Assembly (NCBI GenBank): GCA_026119855.1
Contig: JAOWBW010001313.1
Coordinates: 186,001-250,000 of the forward strand
Source: Campanula takesimana
Lineage: Eukaryota; Streptophyta; Magnoliopsida; Asterales; Campanulaceae
Direction of reading: 5' to 3'
DNA: 64,000 nt
Shown here: in pieces, positions 1-11,280 of the stretch
Numbering within the stretch: position 1 is the first letter of the stretch
Layout of the letters: the number at the start of each line of letters is the position of its first letter
Program-made: the position numbers and the translations under genes
The notes under the pieces: generated by a model
What the model was told of the DNA's origin: nothing
Seen by the model: the letters and a program-made list of their open reading frames with translations, nothing else
Databases searched by the model: none

Positions 1-354
1 TACCCTTAACCAAGAAAATTAAATCTCCTTCAAGTGCTGAAAAGGAATTTTAAATAAAGACAAGATAGAGAAAAGAACACTCATAATGAGAACCAGTTAA
101 GTCATCAACTTGGTATCTAAAGCAACCGGACAAACGATGCAAGCCATGATGGAGGGGGGGATTGGGAAACTAGGAGGATGCAGGTTACTTTGTCAATTAA
201 GCATAAAACTGGTAAAATGTTGCATGATAAAACTATCTTATAACAGCTAGGGAAATGCCTCTTGAATGTTCAAAAGAAACAAGTTATACTTCCGCCTTAC
301 AAGCTATATGATTCAGAAAAAAAATCACATTGTAGAAAAATGTAAATAACATAC

Positions 355-519
355 TTCTTCTGACTTTCTACGGCATCAATATCGCTCTCAAGGACTGCGA
401 TTTCTGCATTATCAACGTTGACAACTCCAGTGACATATATTGGCACTTTTGTCCGGCCTCCGGTGGCATATGTTTTCTTATGCTCTGCATCATGTAGTAC
501 AATCTAGCAAGAAAGACAT

Positions 520-568
<49 letters not shown>

Positions 569-3500
569 GTAGTTATAATATAGAGACAAGATCAGCATTT
601 GATTGCTTCAACACAAAGAAACCCAAGAACAAATTGAGTACCTCAAACGCAAAAACGTAGTCCCCAACATCAACAGATTCTGGCAAGGCATCCAAAATAT
701 GAACCGCGTCTTCAGAGTCAAATCGAAGTTCCTACAATGAGGAAACCCACCAGACCATTGTGACACATTAGTAAGGGGAATGATGTAATTAAAAGTTGGA
801 ATTCAAAGACTTCTATCAATAGTTCCATAAGTAGATACAAATAAAAGTAGCACTTTCAGATAAGTAAAGATGAGTCAACAAAAAAAGAGAAAGCGAGCCT
901 TCAGTAGCAATCATCAATCAATTCCCCCACCTTGTCAATGATGGAGGCATCCTTTGAACCTGAGCTGAAAATTTGCTTTAGTTTTACTGATAGAGGAGGT
1001 GCAGTAGATCCAAGCACAGTACTCACCCTAACCTGCAAGAATAACCATGTCCAAACGTGGTTAAAGAAGAACCAGTTAAGCCAAATGAATTAAATTATAC
1101 ACCACTCCAGTATCTTAAAAGGTCTTTGAACAGAACCACGATGTAAAATCAATATTCCATTTCGGAAGGACTTCAATGGGGGAACACAGGGAAAAGTAGT
1201 GATAACGTAAATTTCTACCATGAAAATTCTTTTTAGTTTTTCCCTGTGGTGCGTCAATGGTGATGTGTCGGTTCACGTGAGGGGCACGCATGAAACTTAA
1301 CCCTGTATAACTACATCATAAATATATCAACTCACGGGGATCATAATGAAATTTCTTGTGTAACAACTCCTGGTGAAGAATAAATATAGTGGACATCAAT
1401 CGAAAGACCCAAACATAAGAAAACCAAAACAAAAGGCAAGTACAACCAACAGTAATTTGAGTTTTTTAAGATCCATTAGAAATAGCAAGGAATTATAGGT
1501 CGAAAGAACTAACACACCTTAACTTTCTCTTGCCTTGTTAAAGAAACAACAGTGGCCGGAAGGGATAAAATTAGAGGAACCAATACCCTGCAAGAGAAAA
1601 AATGCTCATCTTATTATGAAAAAGACAAAAATCTAATAATGCTGATAACAAATGCCAGTGAGAATTATTAAGCCAACGAAGTCAAAGGAAGACATGTGCA
1701 ATAAACTTATGTTTATTTAAATATTTTAATGGCAGCTACAGAAGTGGCCAATATGAAAATACCTTAACGTAATGAACCAACTACACAGACATAGTCTTGC
1801 AATTCGTGCATACAGAAGAAAGCCCATAAAAATACACATTCATGCAATCACTTGCCTGTTACTTTCTAAGGAAGCGAGTGCGTCAATTTGGTAATACAAG
1901 TCTTTGGCACTGCCAGAAATTCCAATTGCAAGGAAAAATTTAGCCAAACCCAGTATTTTGTCCCCTGGAAGCTGCAAATTTAAAACACAAATTCTAGAAC
2001 ACGTTCCCAGAAAGAGAAAAAATTGCAACAGAATAAGCCCAAAACAAAGAGTCAGCTAGCACACACATTCAAACCTCCCGGTGATGCAGCAGCAAAAGTT
2101 GTTACACCGCGAACAACTGATGAGGTAGCTGAAATAGGACCCTGAGTACCACTGGTATCAAGAAGTTTCTCGTCGAAGTAATAGGCCCCATCATCTGAAA
2201 ATATGAAATCATAGCAAATTGAGTAGTCTGACTAGAATTTGGCTCGTCATCGAAGATTGAACTAAGTGGATTATGATAAAGTAAGATTTCAATCATGATT
2301 TGACCAGCAAATTCAAGTGATACTCATTCTTCTCCCATTAATCCCCATAGAAGACACTCCCATAAACAGAAAAAACATAAGGGAATAAAACTCTGTTGAT
2401 TTTGTTTCTTTTTGCATATAGACTTCTATTTACACAGAGATGTTACTACCAAGCAATCTATAATCCAAAATGTTGCTTTATTCACTATGCTCAGACAACT
2501 TCATAGTTTCTTAAACCAAAATAACGCGTAGTTTTAAACTTTAAAAGCCCTAAACAACCCCAAAACTACTTAGTTTTACCCCAACAAAAATAAAAATCTT
2601 TGTCTTGTATGCAACGCGTATGCCCCTCATCATAAACGGAACAGGCGGATACCTAGCCCAAAAAAGCACGCCCTCGCCTCCCTGAACACTAAGAGGCGCT
2701 CGATTCATGAAGGCGATAAAACATCGAGGCGATCGAGCGCCTTTAAAAACTACAGTTCGAACTTACACCCCCGAGTGGGATGCTTCAAGCAAGATAATAA
2801 GATATAATTTTGAAAATTAAGAGCAGAAAGCAAGAAAGATCAAGGCTCGGGGCCAACAAACACTATCACAATAAGGCCTAACCATTTCTGATTAGAAAAA
2901 GAAAGAAAAGGCAAAGAAGTACTATTGAAATGCATACCGTATTTCTCAGCACTGCCAAAGAGCTTAAGAATATCATTCTTCAAGGTACCAATCTGTTTAT
3001 GATATGAAAATTTTTGGTCAATAAATAATAGTTGGCCAGAGAGCTTAGAGAAGCATTTATAATGATGCATTGACCTAAATAAAAGAATAAAAAAAGGTTT
3101 TTTCTTATTTTTAGTTGGCGTTGGAGAAACGGTGCATCAACATGACATCAATGTGATGACCCTTTCATGCTTGATGACATGCATTTTCCTCCTTAGGTTA
3201 TAACAGCAGCCACAGTTTTAACCACATCTAAAGTTAAGGGGGTGTATTTTTCTTTTTAGGTTATAAATATATTTCCTCCGTCCCATAATAAAGGTTATTA
3301 AAATAGAATGCGTGGGAATAAGGAAATTAAATATAATATGGTAATAATAGAGTGGGTATCGTGAGTATAAAAGGTAAAGTAGGAAAGAGAATGTGGGGTA
3401 GGGAATAACATAGTTATTAAAGGCCCAAGGCGTACCAAGGCGCAAAAGGTGTGCCCGGAGCCTAGGCGCGCACCTAGGCGCGCTTTTGATAACTAATGCG

Positions 3501-6217
3501 CATCAAGGCGCAAAAGGTGTGCCCGGAGCCTAGGCGCGCCTAGGCGGGCTTTTGATAACTATGGGGAATAGTAAGCAGATTGTTATTGTGCGTGGGCAAG
3601 TGGGTCCCATTGAAGAAGTATTATCAATTTTCCATTCTTGGATAGTAACCTTTGTTATGTGCCTCCCAAAAGGAAAATAAGTAACCTTTATTATGGGACG
3701 GAGGGAGTATTTACATATATACATAGCAATAGATATACAAGAGGCTCCTAGGAGAGAGAATATCTTCTTAATTGAGAATTACATAAATTTTAGCTTTTCA
3801 TCTCGTTTCGCTCCTCACTTTCTATATAATATAAGTATGGGAATAAAATGGGCGTTGCAAATAGATATAACATGCTTTGAAAATCCAAAAGCCCACCATA
3901 TACATGAGTTTATGAATTAGCTGAAGAAAAGCAGTATCCACGCATTTAATGAGGATGCATAACACCACAGTTAAAATAAGGAATAAGACCCACCAACTAG
4001 ATCAGCCAGACTCTGGGCACAGCTACAACACCTCGTAGCTATGATGATTATGGAACGCATGGCAGCTTTAAATACTTAGGCAACTTTACTGCCCCCGTTT
4101 ATAAAAAGAGACGAAAACAGCAATTACTAAACCCCAAAAATGTTTGCATTTCATTCATTTCGGGACATGAGATGCAGTTAAAAAAATAATAATAATAATA
4201 ATAAATTTAAAAAAAAAAAAATACCAAACAGAATCAGATTTACCGAGTGAAGATAGAAGAATACAGTTCAACTAACTAGACTTTCATCAATTTCAGAAGA
4301 TGCTAAGAAAACAACTCCACCCAGGGTCTCAAATGCTATACCTGCAAAGAATTAGAAAAGTAGAAGCTGGTAAATAGAATGCAGGCGACTTAACAAAATG
4401 GTGCCTCACAAATATATCATAGCAAGAAAGATGAGTACATATTTAGTCTTTTAGGGCAGTTTCCAAATGGTATTGTTATATTTCTTAAAATAATGAGAAA
4501 TATTTTAATTATTGTTGCAAAAATTGGCCAGATGGGTTAAAAAGGTCAAATACTAAGCTCCTCTCTGGGATGGAGTAACAAATTACTACAGTAGAAACCA
4601 CAAGTGTAGAAGAAACAAAATTACTTACCCGCGGCATAAGTACTAGATTCAGGATTATTTGAACTGTAGCGCCATCTTCCATCACTCTGACTAAGAGCCT
4701 GAAAATCACTTCCAAAATCAGTTTCTGAAATCTAGCCAGGCTTTCTGGTAGTGATGGGGTCACACGGGGAACCCCGTGGGAGGGGGTTGTTACATAACCC
4801 ACTCATTATCATGTCACACATGTAGATAACCTAGATGCAAACCTTTACGGATCGGAAAACTCCAGCAGCATCTCCAAGAAGTACATCGACTTGAGAAGTC
4901 TGATCCTGGACATTAGATCAACAGCAAACAGTGTCATGCATAATGAATGTACAACTTGAGATCAACAGATGCCGCTAGAAGGGAAAAAGTTAGAATCCCT
5001 TTAAAGAAGTTCTCAGACAACTTCAGACCATATATGGATGTTCAAGGGATGTTATTATCCTCTAATCATTTGCGGAAATGAACCAACAATCAGAGTTTTT
5101 CAGCAAATCCAGATAAGTAATCAATTAAAGCCTAGTTCACCATTCACCTTAATAAGTACCAAACTTCCAATTGGATAGTAGAAGTCTAGGAGAGAATTCG
5201 CATCCTTCACAGAATCTTTAAGTCTTGAAGTGACGCCCTAAAGAAAGAAAGAAAGATTAGCATCAAGGTAGGTATGCATATGTAGGGATAAAAACTCTGA
5301 TAAATTCAAAATAAAACAAGATCCATAGGTGAAATCTCAAATATACCGACAACACTTTCTCGCTGAGCTCGCACTTCAATATCCCATCAACCCTCAAGGC
5401 ATAAAACAGATCCTTTACACTTGAGGATGCTGACGAAAGAGCATCCACCACATGCTTGCAAGTGGAAGCCCTTATTTCAGACTTCTTTTCTATTCCAAGA
5501 ACCTCAAATGTCCTTAATGCTTCATAAGTTTCTTCTAAGCTGAAATAGATATCGGGTCATCAGATAATATTAACTATCAAATGAAACACGTTTGTTTCAG
5601 CTCACGATACCACCTCTGTCCCGAAAAAAATACTACGAGTATATTATTTGAATTTTAAAAATTCTACTTCACAGATATCAAACATACACTTGTTCATAGT
5701 TTTAGAAACTAAAAGAAGCGTGAACTGCAGGATTTATTGCCTTCAAAAAACAGAAAACTTGCACTAGTGTTCTCTACATTAATGGTCAAATCACAGTGGA
5801 TTAAAGCACATACAGATAAAATTACCAGATAAATGAAATGACTACACCTAAATTCTTACTCATGCCACATTCGAAACTAAGCAGGACAAATTCAAATGTT
5901 CAATGCTTACAATTTAAAGAGAAAACAAATGCAATTTGGCAGATGCTTCAACCAAAACACATCGAATCAAATTATAATTAATCTCATCACATCATAACAA
6001 ATAAACTGCAAACATCAATTCCAATTCCGAAACAAAATCAAATCCGCAGGGGTTTAGAGAGGGTTTAAGCCAACCTTCCAAAGGATCCGTCGACCAAAGT
6101 TATTAGCTCTAACGCGGCGGACCGATGAGCTCCATAGATCGGACTAACGATCGCCGTGGCTTCATAGATCGAGGTTACTGTCAGTAGTAGAACCAGAAAT
6201 CCCAAATTTCTGGCCAT
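355..6217 (-). CDS. RPN2: Ribophorin II (OST subunit 2), 5' two thirds, partial
   Basis: This encodes the RPN2/ribophorin II subunit of the ER oligosaccharyltransferase complex, which N-glycosylates nascent proteins (HAPLESS6 in Arabidopsis). Thirteen exons read in phase: 6217-6075, 5539-5347, 5237-5148, 4905-4843, 4698-4629, 4341-4277, 2992-2938, 2194-2067, 1971-1856, 1587-1518, 1032-931, 731-642 and 503-355, giving 444 codons of a family usually near 690. The start MARNLGFLVLLLTVTS is a signal peptide, followed by the conserved AHRSAALEL. Later matches include LEETYEALRTFEVLG, KNDILKLF, YYFDEK, TSSVVRG and LAKFFLAIG. The C-terminal membrane helices lie beyond the left edge; the last intron seems to run off the window, because splicing at the AG near position 37 would bring in a stop. 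Intron 9 has a GC donor. The exon 6 and exon 8 donors are less typical and were chosen to keep phase and family similarity. The identification is firm; exact borders are less so. Confidence 0.92.
524..566. repeat. (GA)n microsatellite in RPN2 intron
   Basis: About 21 GA units lie in the intron before RPN2 exon 13. On the coding (minus) strand this is a long CT tract ending about 20 bases before the acceptor at 504-505. Confidence 0.95.
2640..2755. repeat. GGCG-rich relic in RPN2 intron
   Basis: A GC-rich patch with repeated AGGCG and GGCGCTC words stands out in an AT-rich intron. It resembles the GGCGC-type small elements at 3413, 29483 and 37902, but no clear ends or target duplication were found. 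Confidence 0.35.
3269..3710. mobile_element. Stowaway-type MITE in RPN2 intron, interrupted
   Basis: The ends are inverted copies resembling CTCCGTCCCATAATAAAGGTTA, next to TA dinucleotides. The body is split by a GC-rich insertion at 3413-3559, which explains its unusual length. It lies in the long intron between RPN2 exons 6 and 7. Confidence 0.75.
3413..3559. mobile_element. Small GGCGC-type element nested in MITE
   Basis: The ends GTTATTAAAGGC and GCTTTTGATAAC form short inverted repeats. The inside holds two near-identical copies of a unit containing AAGGCGCAAAAGGTGTGCCC followed by CTAGGCGCGC. It interrupts the surrounding Stowaway-type MITE, so it is the younger insertion. Confidence 0.6.
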
Positions 6218-6479
6218 TCCCTGCAAATTGAAAAAATGAGATCGTAAATGATTATTGTGAATTCTGATGCAGTTGATTCGATCTGAATCGGAACCCTAGT
6301 AATGAGTTCGTACGGGAAGATTTGTGGAGGTGTTCGCCGGAGGGGGAATGCAGTAGAGAAGAACGGAGACTGAGGAGAGAGAGAGATTCGTCTTCGGAGA
6401 CGGTTAATTGTAGCTGAAAGAAGACATTTCCAATTTTACCCCGATTATTATTCATATATTACCATGTAATCCATGATTG

Positions 6480-6488
6480 GGTTATACT
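6480..6488. repeat. Left 9-bp target duplication of the large MULE
   Basis: GGTTATACT is repeated exactly at 14400-14408, just outside both element ends. A 9-bp duplication is the Mutator hallmark. It lies about 260 bp upstream of the RPN2 start codon. Confidence 0.85.
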
Positions 6489-6532
6489 GGATTGGTTTAT
6501 ATACACAGCCCCTATTTCCACAGCCCCCGTTA
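6489..6532 (+). repeat. Left terminal inverted repeat of the MULE
   Basis: It begins GGATTGGTTTATATACACAG and matches the reverse complement of 14345-14399, which begins GGCAAAAACTATATACACAG. Both ends continue with CCCC, a short spacer and a second ACAGCCC. Confidence 0.8.
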
Positions 6533-6768
6533 AATTACCAAAGTACCCCTATATATATATATATATTTTTTTTTTTTCAATTTCACTCTCCCTCACGTTC
6601 GCTCCCTAACCCCTCTCTCTCTCTCGGTTTGAAACGACGTCTCTCTAACGTCTCTCTCACCGTCGTCGCTCACCGTCGGCGTCGTCTTCTCTCTCGCTCG
6701 CTCTGTTCTGTTCTTCTCTCTCACCTCTCTCTCTAACAGTAAAAAAAACAAAAAAATTCGAAATTGAA

Positions 6769-9483
6769 ATGGTGAAACTTAAAATACCCAAGACCGCCGC
6801 CGGACCGCCGCCGCCACAACCGCCGCCCACATCGCCGCCGGGACTAGCTCGTCTACAGCGCCTGTGAAAAAGGTAAGCAATTTTTAACCTTATTCTACAT
6901 TTCTATATTCCCAAAGTACGCTGTATTTTTTGAAATTGAAATTGGTGTGTCTCGTGTAACACCACTCGAGATGCATCTCGGGTGTGTTTACACGAGACAA
7001 GACTCGTATAAACCCACTCGAGATGCATCTCGAGTGGTGTTACACGAGATGTCATCTCGTGTAAACCCACTCGAGAGCATCTCGAGTGGTGTTACACGAG
7101 AAGGATCCTTCTGAATATTGTGAATTATCAGTCAGCATTGTGTTCATTTATTTAATATACTGTAACTGTCGCTAATGTATTGTCTCTTATTTGTGTTTTT
7201 TGTAGGCACGTGATCCTATGACCGTTTCAGCTAGAAAGAGGAAGGCTGAAGAGCGTTTGGAGAGAGGAGAAAACCGGAGCAAGGCTCGGAATGACGAGGA
7301 TGCCACAGCTGATGATGAGCAGGAGGATAGGGAGGAGGAGGCGGCAGCAGCTGATGATGTTCAGGAGGAGGAGGAGGATAGTGATGATGAGGAGGAGGAG
7401 AGTGATAGTGATGATGGGGAGGAGGATGGGGAGGGGCAGGAGGGGGGGGCAGGATGATGAGGAGGAGGAGGAGGAGGTGGAGGTGGGGTGCAGGAGGAGG
7501 AGGATGATGAGGATGATGATGTAGTAGAGCAGACCTCTGAGACACGAGGAGGCGGTCAGGATGCGCCACCATCATGGCAGCTTCAGAGGGACCCCGGTGG
7601 TGGGCCAGAGGATGTTTCACTGATGTACGGGTTCGGTGACCACCGAGCCAGACAGATTTGGGGTGACTCTACTACTGAGGGATTGGTGACTTTCCATACG
7701 AGACTCACGCATCTTGCACAGTAAGCTTAGCATTAATGTGAAATGTTTTAAATATTGAAGTTATTTATACCACACACTCTAAATATTCCATTAATTATCA
7801 TCCTATGCTGCTTTTCTTGAGTACTGATAATATTTTTTGTTTCGAATGAACAGGTTCAAGCGTGATGAGCAGCGGTTGCTGATAGAGCCTGGCTGACCCT
7901 CGTAGATGCATCTGGCCTCCAGCATCTGCATGATTCCGTCATTCATAGGCCTAACCATGCCCTCCTAACGGCATTTTTGGAACGGTGGTCTCCTGAGACT
8001 AACTCGTTCCATGCCGTGGGGGGAGATGACGATTACTTTACATGACAGTTTTCATATCCTGGGTATGTTTTTATAACATCGCTTCGATACTCCATTCACA
8101 ATTATATAACTGTCTACATATATTATATGAACTGTCTACATTCATCTCTTATACTAAAATGTGTTATTGCATCTTCAATTTACAGGTATCAGGATTGATG
8201 GTGGAGTTGTTCGCTATACGGATCCAGCGCCTGACGTATCTGGCATCTCTAGACACCTCCAGTTGAGCGGCACTGGTTATTTATTGAGGGATGTCAGGCG
8301 TCTATTTACTCAGCGTAGAGGCGGCATGACAGATGCCCATCGTGCATCCGCGTATATCCTGCACCTATTGGGTTGCACGATGTTCGTGGACAAGAGCGGG
8401 ATAAGGTGCCCGCAGCCTACCTGCCCCTGTGCATGGATCTAGCCAGCCTCCCCACTCTTTCCTGGGGATCAGCCACTTTGGCATATATGTACGAGAGTTG
8501 GGGAAGGCGTCCAGATCCGGATGCAAGCAGATGGGCGGTTGTGCGGCTCTCCTAGAGGTACATCTTACTCTATTCACTATCTTTTTACTGTCTACTCCCC
8601 CCCTGTTATAAATGTTGCATTTGAGTAGTATTTAATACTTTTTTACATACATCTCAGGCCTGGATATACGAGTACTTTCCGGGTTTTCGGCGAGTTACTG
8701 ACCCCCATTGGCAGCAGGGGCAGCCGAGAGCCCGTAGATGGTCTCGTGATGATTCGGCTGGGAGGACGTTCGATCATCTTGTGCAGTATCGCCGCATTCT
8801 TGACAGGATGGGGGCTGACAGTGTGAGTTATTCATATTAAAACTATTATACGTTTTTGTGTCGTTCCTTCCGATATTCTGTTGACTTTGCCTAACAATGT
8901 CTACTCACAGGTTATTTGGACTCCTTATGGGACCGGGTCGGACGCGATACTGCCTGTTTCATACTACAGGGGTGTTATACGCTTTTGTGACATCACAGAG
9001 GCGTATATGCCTTATCGTGTGACTAGGAAGTTCGGGTACCAGCAGAGGATCCCCAGACTGCCCCCCATGGCGACCGAGTTATGCGTTTTGGCAAAGGGCC
9101 AGAAGGGGTACCAGAAGCGTTACGGTGACGGAGATCAGGTTTGGCAGGAGTGGGTGGCTTTTGGCATGGCGGAGTTTAGGGCCGATGTCCGTTGGGGGCC
9201 ACTATTTACTGGAGATCATCCCGTGGCTGTTCCCTTCGTGACTCCAGATTATATGTCTTGGTTTAGGGCTAGGAGTCATGTTCGGATAGGTAATCCGATA
9301 CACGATCCACCCGGTGACATTCCACCTCCCCCACCTGATGTTCCACCGCAGCCTTCTGTCGCAGGGATTGCGGAGTTGCGAGCTATCATACTTCCATTTT
9401 TGTCGGATCCCAGTGCCCCCGAGCACTGGCTAGTTGGTCTTAGACGGGCCGGTGAGATTTTAGGACTTCCACCGCAGCCTTAG
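6769..9483 (+). pseudogene. Plant mobile domain (MAIN/MAIL-like) gene of the MULE, decayed
   Basis: A plant mobile domain (PMD) protein, a family shared by MULEs and by host proteins of the MAIN/MAIL1 group. The N-terminal part (7206 onward) is a basic stretch, then an Asp/Glu-rich region to about 7510. Domain blocks follow in pieces: IYGFGDHRAR-like text near 7625, ALLTAFLERWSPETNSFH (about 7955-8010), IRIDGGVVR (8190), ASAYILHLLGCTMFVDKSG (8345-8400) and LPLCMDLASLPTLSWGS. The intact last exon (about 8910-9483) contains VIWTPYG, YYRGVIRF and YMSWFRARSHVRIGNP. At least five frame breaks or stops were seen: TGATGA at 7450-7457 after a G run, near 7895, near 8020 in a G run, near 8400 and near 8490. 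The first exon also ends in a stop if read from the ATG at 6769. The family call is secure; a working protein is unlikely. Confidence 0.8.
6949..7101. repeat. Palindrome cluster A (TCTCGTGTA type) in PMD intron
   Basis: Repeated TCTCGTGTAA/TTACACGAGA half sites alternate with CACTCGAGATGCATCTCGAG palindromes. The cluster lies in the first intron of the PMD gene and could fold into several hairpins. Confidence 0.85.
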
Positions 9484-9740
9484 GATTTATTTTATTTTTG
9501 CTTTTCATTGTATTGTAATGGACACATTTTATTCTAGTTTTTATTGACACCTCTACTAGTTTGTTAATATGATGGTATTTTTATTTTAGTTATCGTTTGA
9601 AATCCCCCTCCCGATTCAATAGTTTATTCTAGTGTTTCGTAAAAACCCCCTCCCCCCCCCCCCGATTCAATAGTTTTGTTGTTGTTGTTGCTGTTGTGTT
9701 GTTGCTGTTGTGTTGTTGCTGGTGTAAGACTACTGATGTA
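9484..9740. other. Intergenic segment inside the MULE
   Basis: This holds the likely 3' flank of the PMD gene, a C-rich run at 9644-9663 and a GTT/GCT-type microsatellite at about 9676-9722. No gene was seen. Confidence 0.6.
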
Positions 9741-9776
9741 TCTCGTGTAAACACACACGAGATGTGTCTCGTGTAA
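9741..9776. repeat. Palindrome cluster B
   Basis: TCTCGTGTAA, ACACACGAGA and a further TCTCGTGTAA are packed into 36 bp, directly before the 175-bp tandem array. Confidence 0.85.
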
Positions 9777-10605
9777 ACCCTAAAAACCCTAATAATGTCA
9801 CAAATTTCTAACTCGATTTCCGTTTTGATTTTGAGGAAAGTGATACTAATGAAAAACGCTTTAAATGTCATCTAGAGCCTAGAAAAAAAATAAAAAAAAA
9901 TAAACTACGTGGTCGTATACCATTTTCACAACATCGGGACATTTTCCTTAAAACCCTAAAAACCCTAATAATGTCACAAATTTCTAACTCGATTTCCGTT
10001 TGGATTTTGAGGAAAGTGATACTAATGAAAAACACTTTAAATGTCATCTAGAGCCTAGAAAAAAATAAAAAAAAATAAACTACGTGGTCGTATACCATTT
10101 TCACAACATCGGGACATTTTCCTTAAAACCCTAAAAACCCTAATAATGTCACAAATTTCTAACTCGATTTCCGTTTGGATTTTGAGGAAAGTGATACTAA
10201 TGAAAAACACTTTAAATGTCATCTAGAGCCTAGAAAAAATAAAAAAAATAAACTACGTGGTCGTATACCATTTTCACAACATCGGGACATTTTCCTTAAA
10301 ACCCTAAAAACCCTAATAATGTCACAAATTTCTAACTCGATTTCCGTTTGGATTTTGAGGAAAGTGATACTAATGAAAAACACTTTAAATGTCATCTAGA
10401 GCCTAGAAAAAAAATAAAAAAAAATAAACTACGTGGTCGTATACCATTTTCACAACATCGGGACATTTTCCTTAAAACCCTAAAAACCCTAATAATGTCA
10501 CAAATTTCTAACTCGATTTCCGTTTGGATTTTGAGGAAAGTGATACTAATGAAAAACACTTTAAATGTCATCTAGAGCCTAGAAAAAAAATAAAAAAAAA
10601 ATAAA
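9775..10605. repeat. Tandem array, about 4.7 copies of a ~175-bp unit
   Basis: Units start at 9775, 9951, 10126, 10299 and 10475, spaced 173-176 bp, and are nearly identical. Length differences come mainly from an A-rich tract. Each unit opens with AAACCCTAAAAACCCTAA, which resembles the plant telomere repeat. The last copy breaks off after the A-rich tract. The short open frames here arise from the repeat and are not genes. Confidence 0.95.
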
Positions 10606-10631
10606 CAACTTGTCATTTGGAGTTTATGACA

Positions 10632-10688
10632 TCTCGTGTAGTTATACACGAGATGGTCATGTTAATCTCGTGTAGGTATACACGAGAT
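10632..10688. repeat. Palindrome cluster C
   Basis: Two stem-loops in a row: ATCTCGTGTA with TACACGAGAT, twice. The second, with its left flank GGTCATGTTA, is the sequence that reappears inside the transposase exon at about 11570. Confidence 0.85.
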
Positions 10689-11204
10689 GTTTAAATTCCA
10701 TAAACCTTTTTCCGCGACCATTGCATGAATTTGACGATTAAACCCTACTAAAACACACCCATTCTGAACAGAAACCACACAATAGCCCTTTATCATTCAA
10801 AAATTCAATCTTTAAGTTCATAACATGGATTACTCACATAATAACATGGATTCCTCACATAATTCTCCACAAAATTCTTAAGATTGTATTGACCTTGATA
10901 TGATAGATTTTCTCGTTGATGAAGAAGAAGAAATCTTACAAATATTCCTCCACATCAACATTCTCCAAGTTTCAATGATCCTAGCTTCGATGAAGTAAGT
11001 TTTTGATGTTTTTTTGTGTATTGTGATCAAAATCAAAATAAAAGTCCCATCTTGTTTTAAAAATCCCATCTTGTTTTAAAAATCCCATCTTGAATTAAAT
11101 CACATGATATTTATTTATACAATCTTCAAATACACATGACAATAACAATGAAATATCAGATCAAATTCCAGTTTTCAATATTTTTTTCAATCTGTACAGG
11201 GAGT

Positions 11205-11280
11205 ATCTCGTGTAAGTCTACACGAGTTTCATCTCGTGTATACATACACGAGATGAAACTCGTGTATACTTACACGAGAT
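11205..11280. repeat. Palindrome cluster D in transposase intron
   Basis: Three alternating TCTCGTGTA/TACACGAGA half-site pairs lie in the intron between transposase exons 1 and 2. Confidence 0.85.

Noticed and set aside
1..37. Next RPN2 exon starting after TTTCAG at the left edge
   Set aside because: With the phase from exon 13 it gives an early stop, and the other frame does not match the family, so the intron probably continues off the window.
7231..7620. 129-codon Pro/His-rich open frame, minus strand
   Set aside because: It is the complement of the acidic GAG/GAT repeat of the PMD gene and has no family features.
10175..10575. Two near-identical 74-75 codon frames suggesting repeated small genes
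   Set aside because: They are produced by the 175-bp tandem array and read through its units.
9775..10605. Possible CRISPR-like array
   Set aside because: Units are continuous ~175-bp tandem repeats with no unique spacers, in plant DNA.
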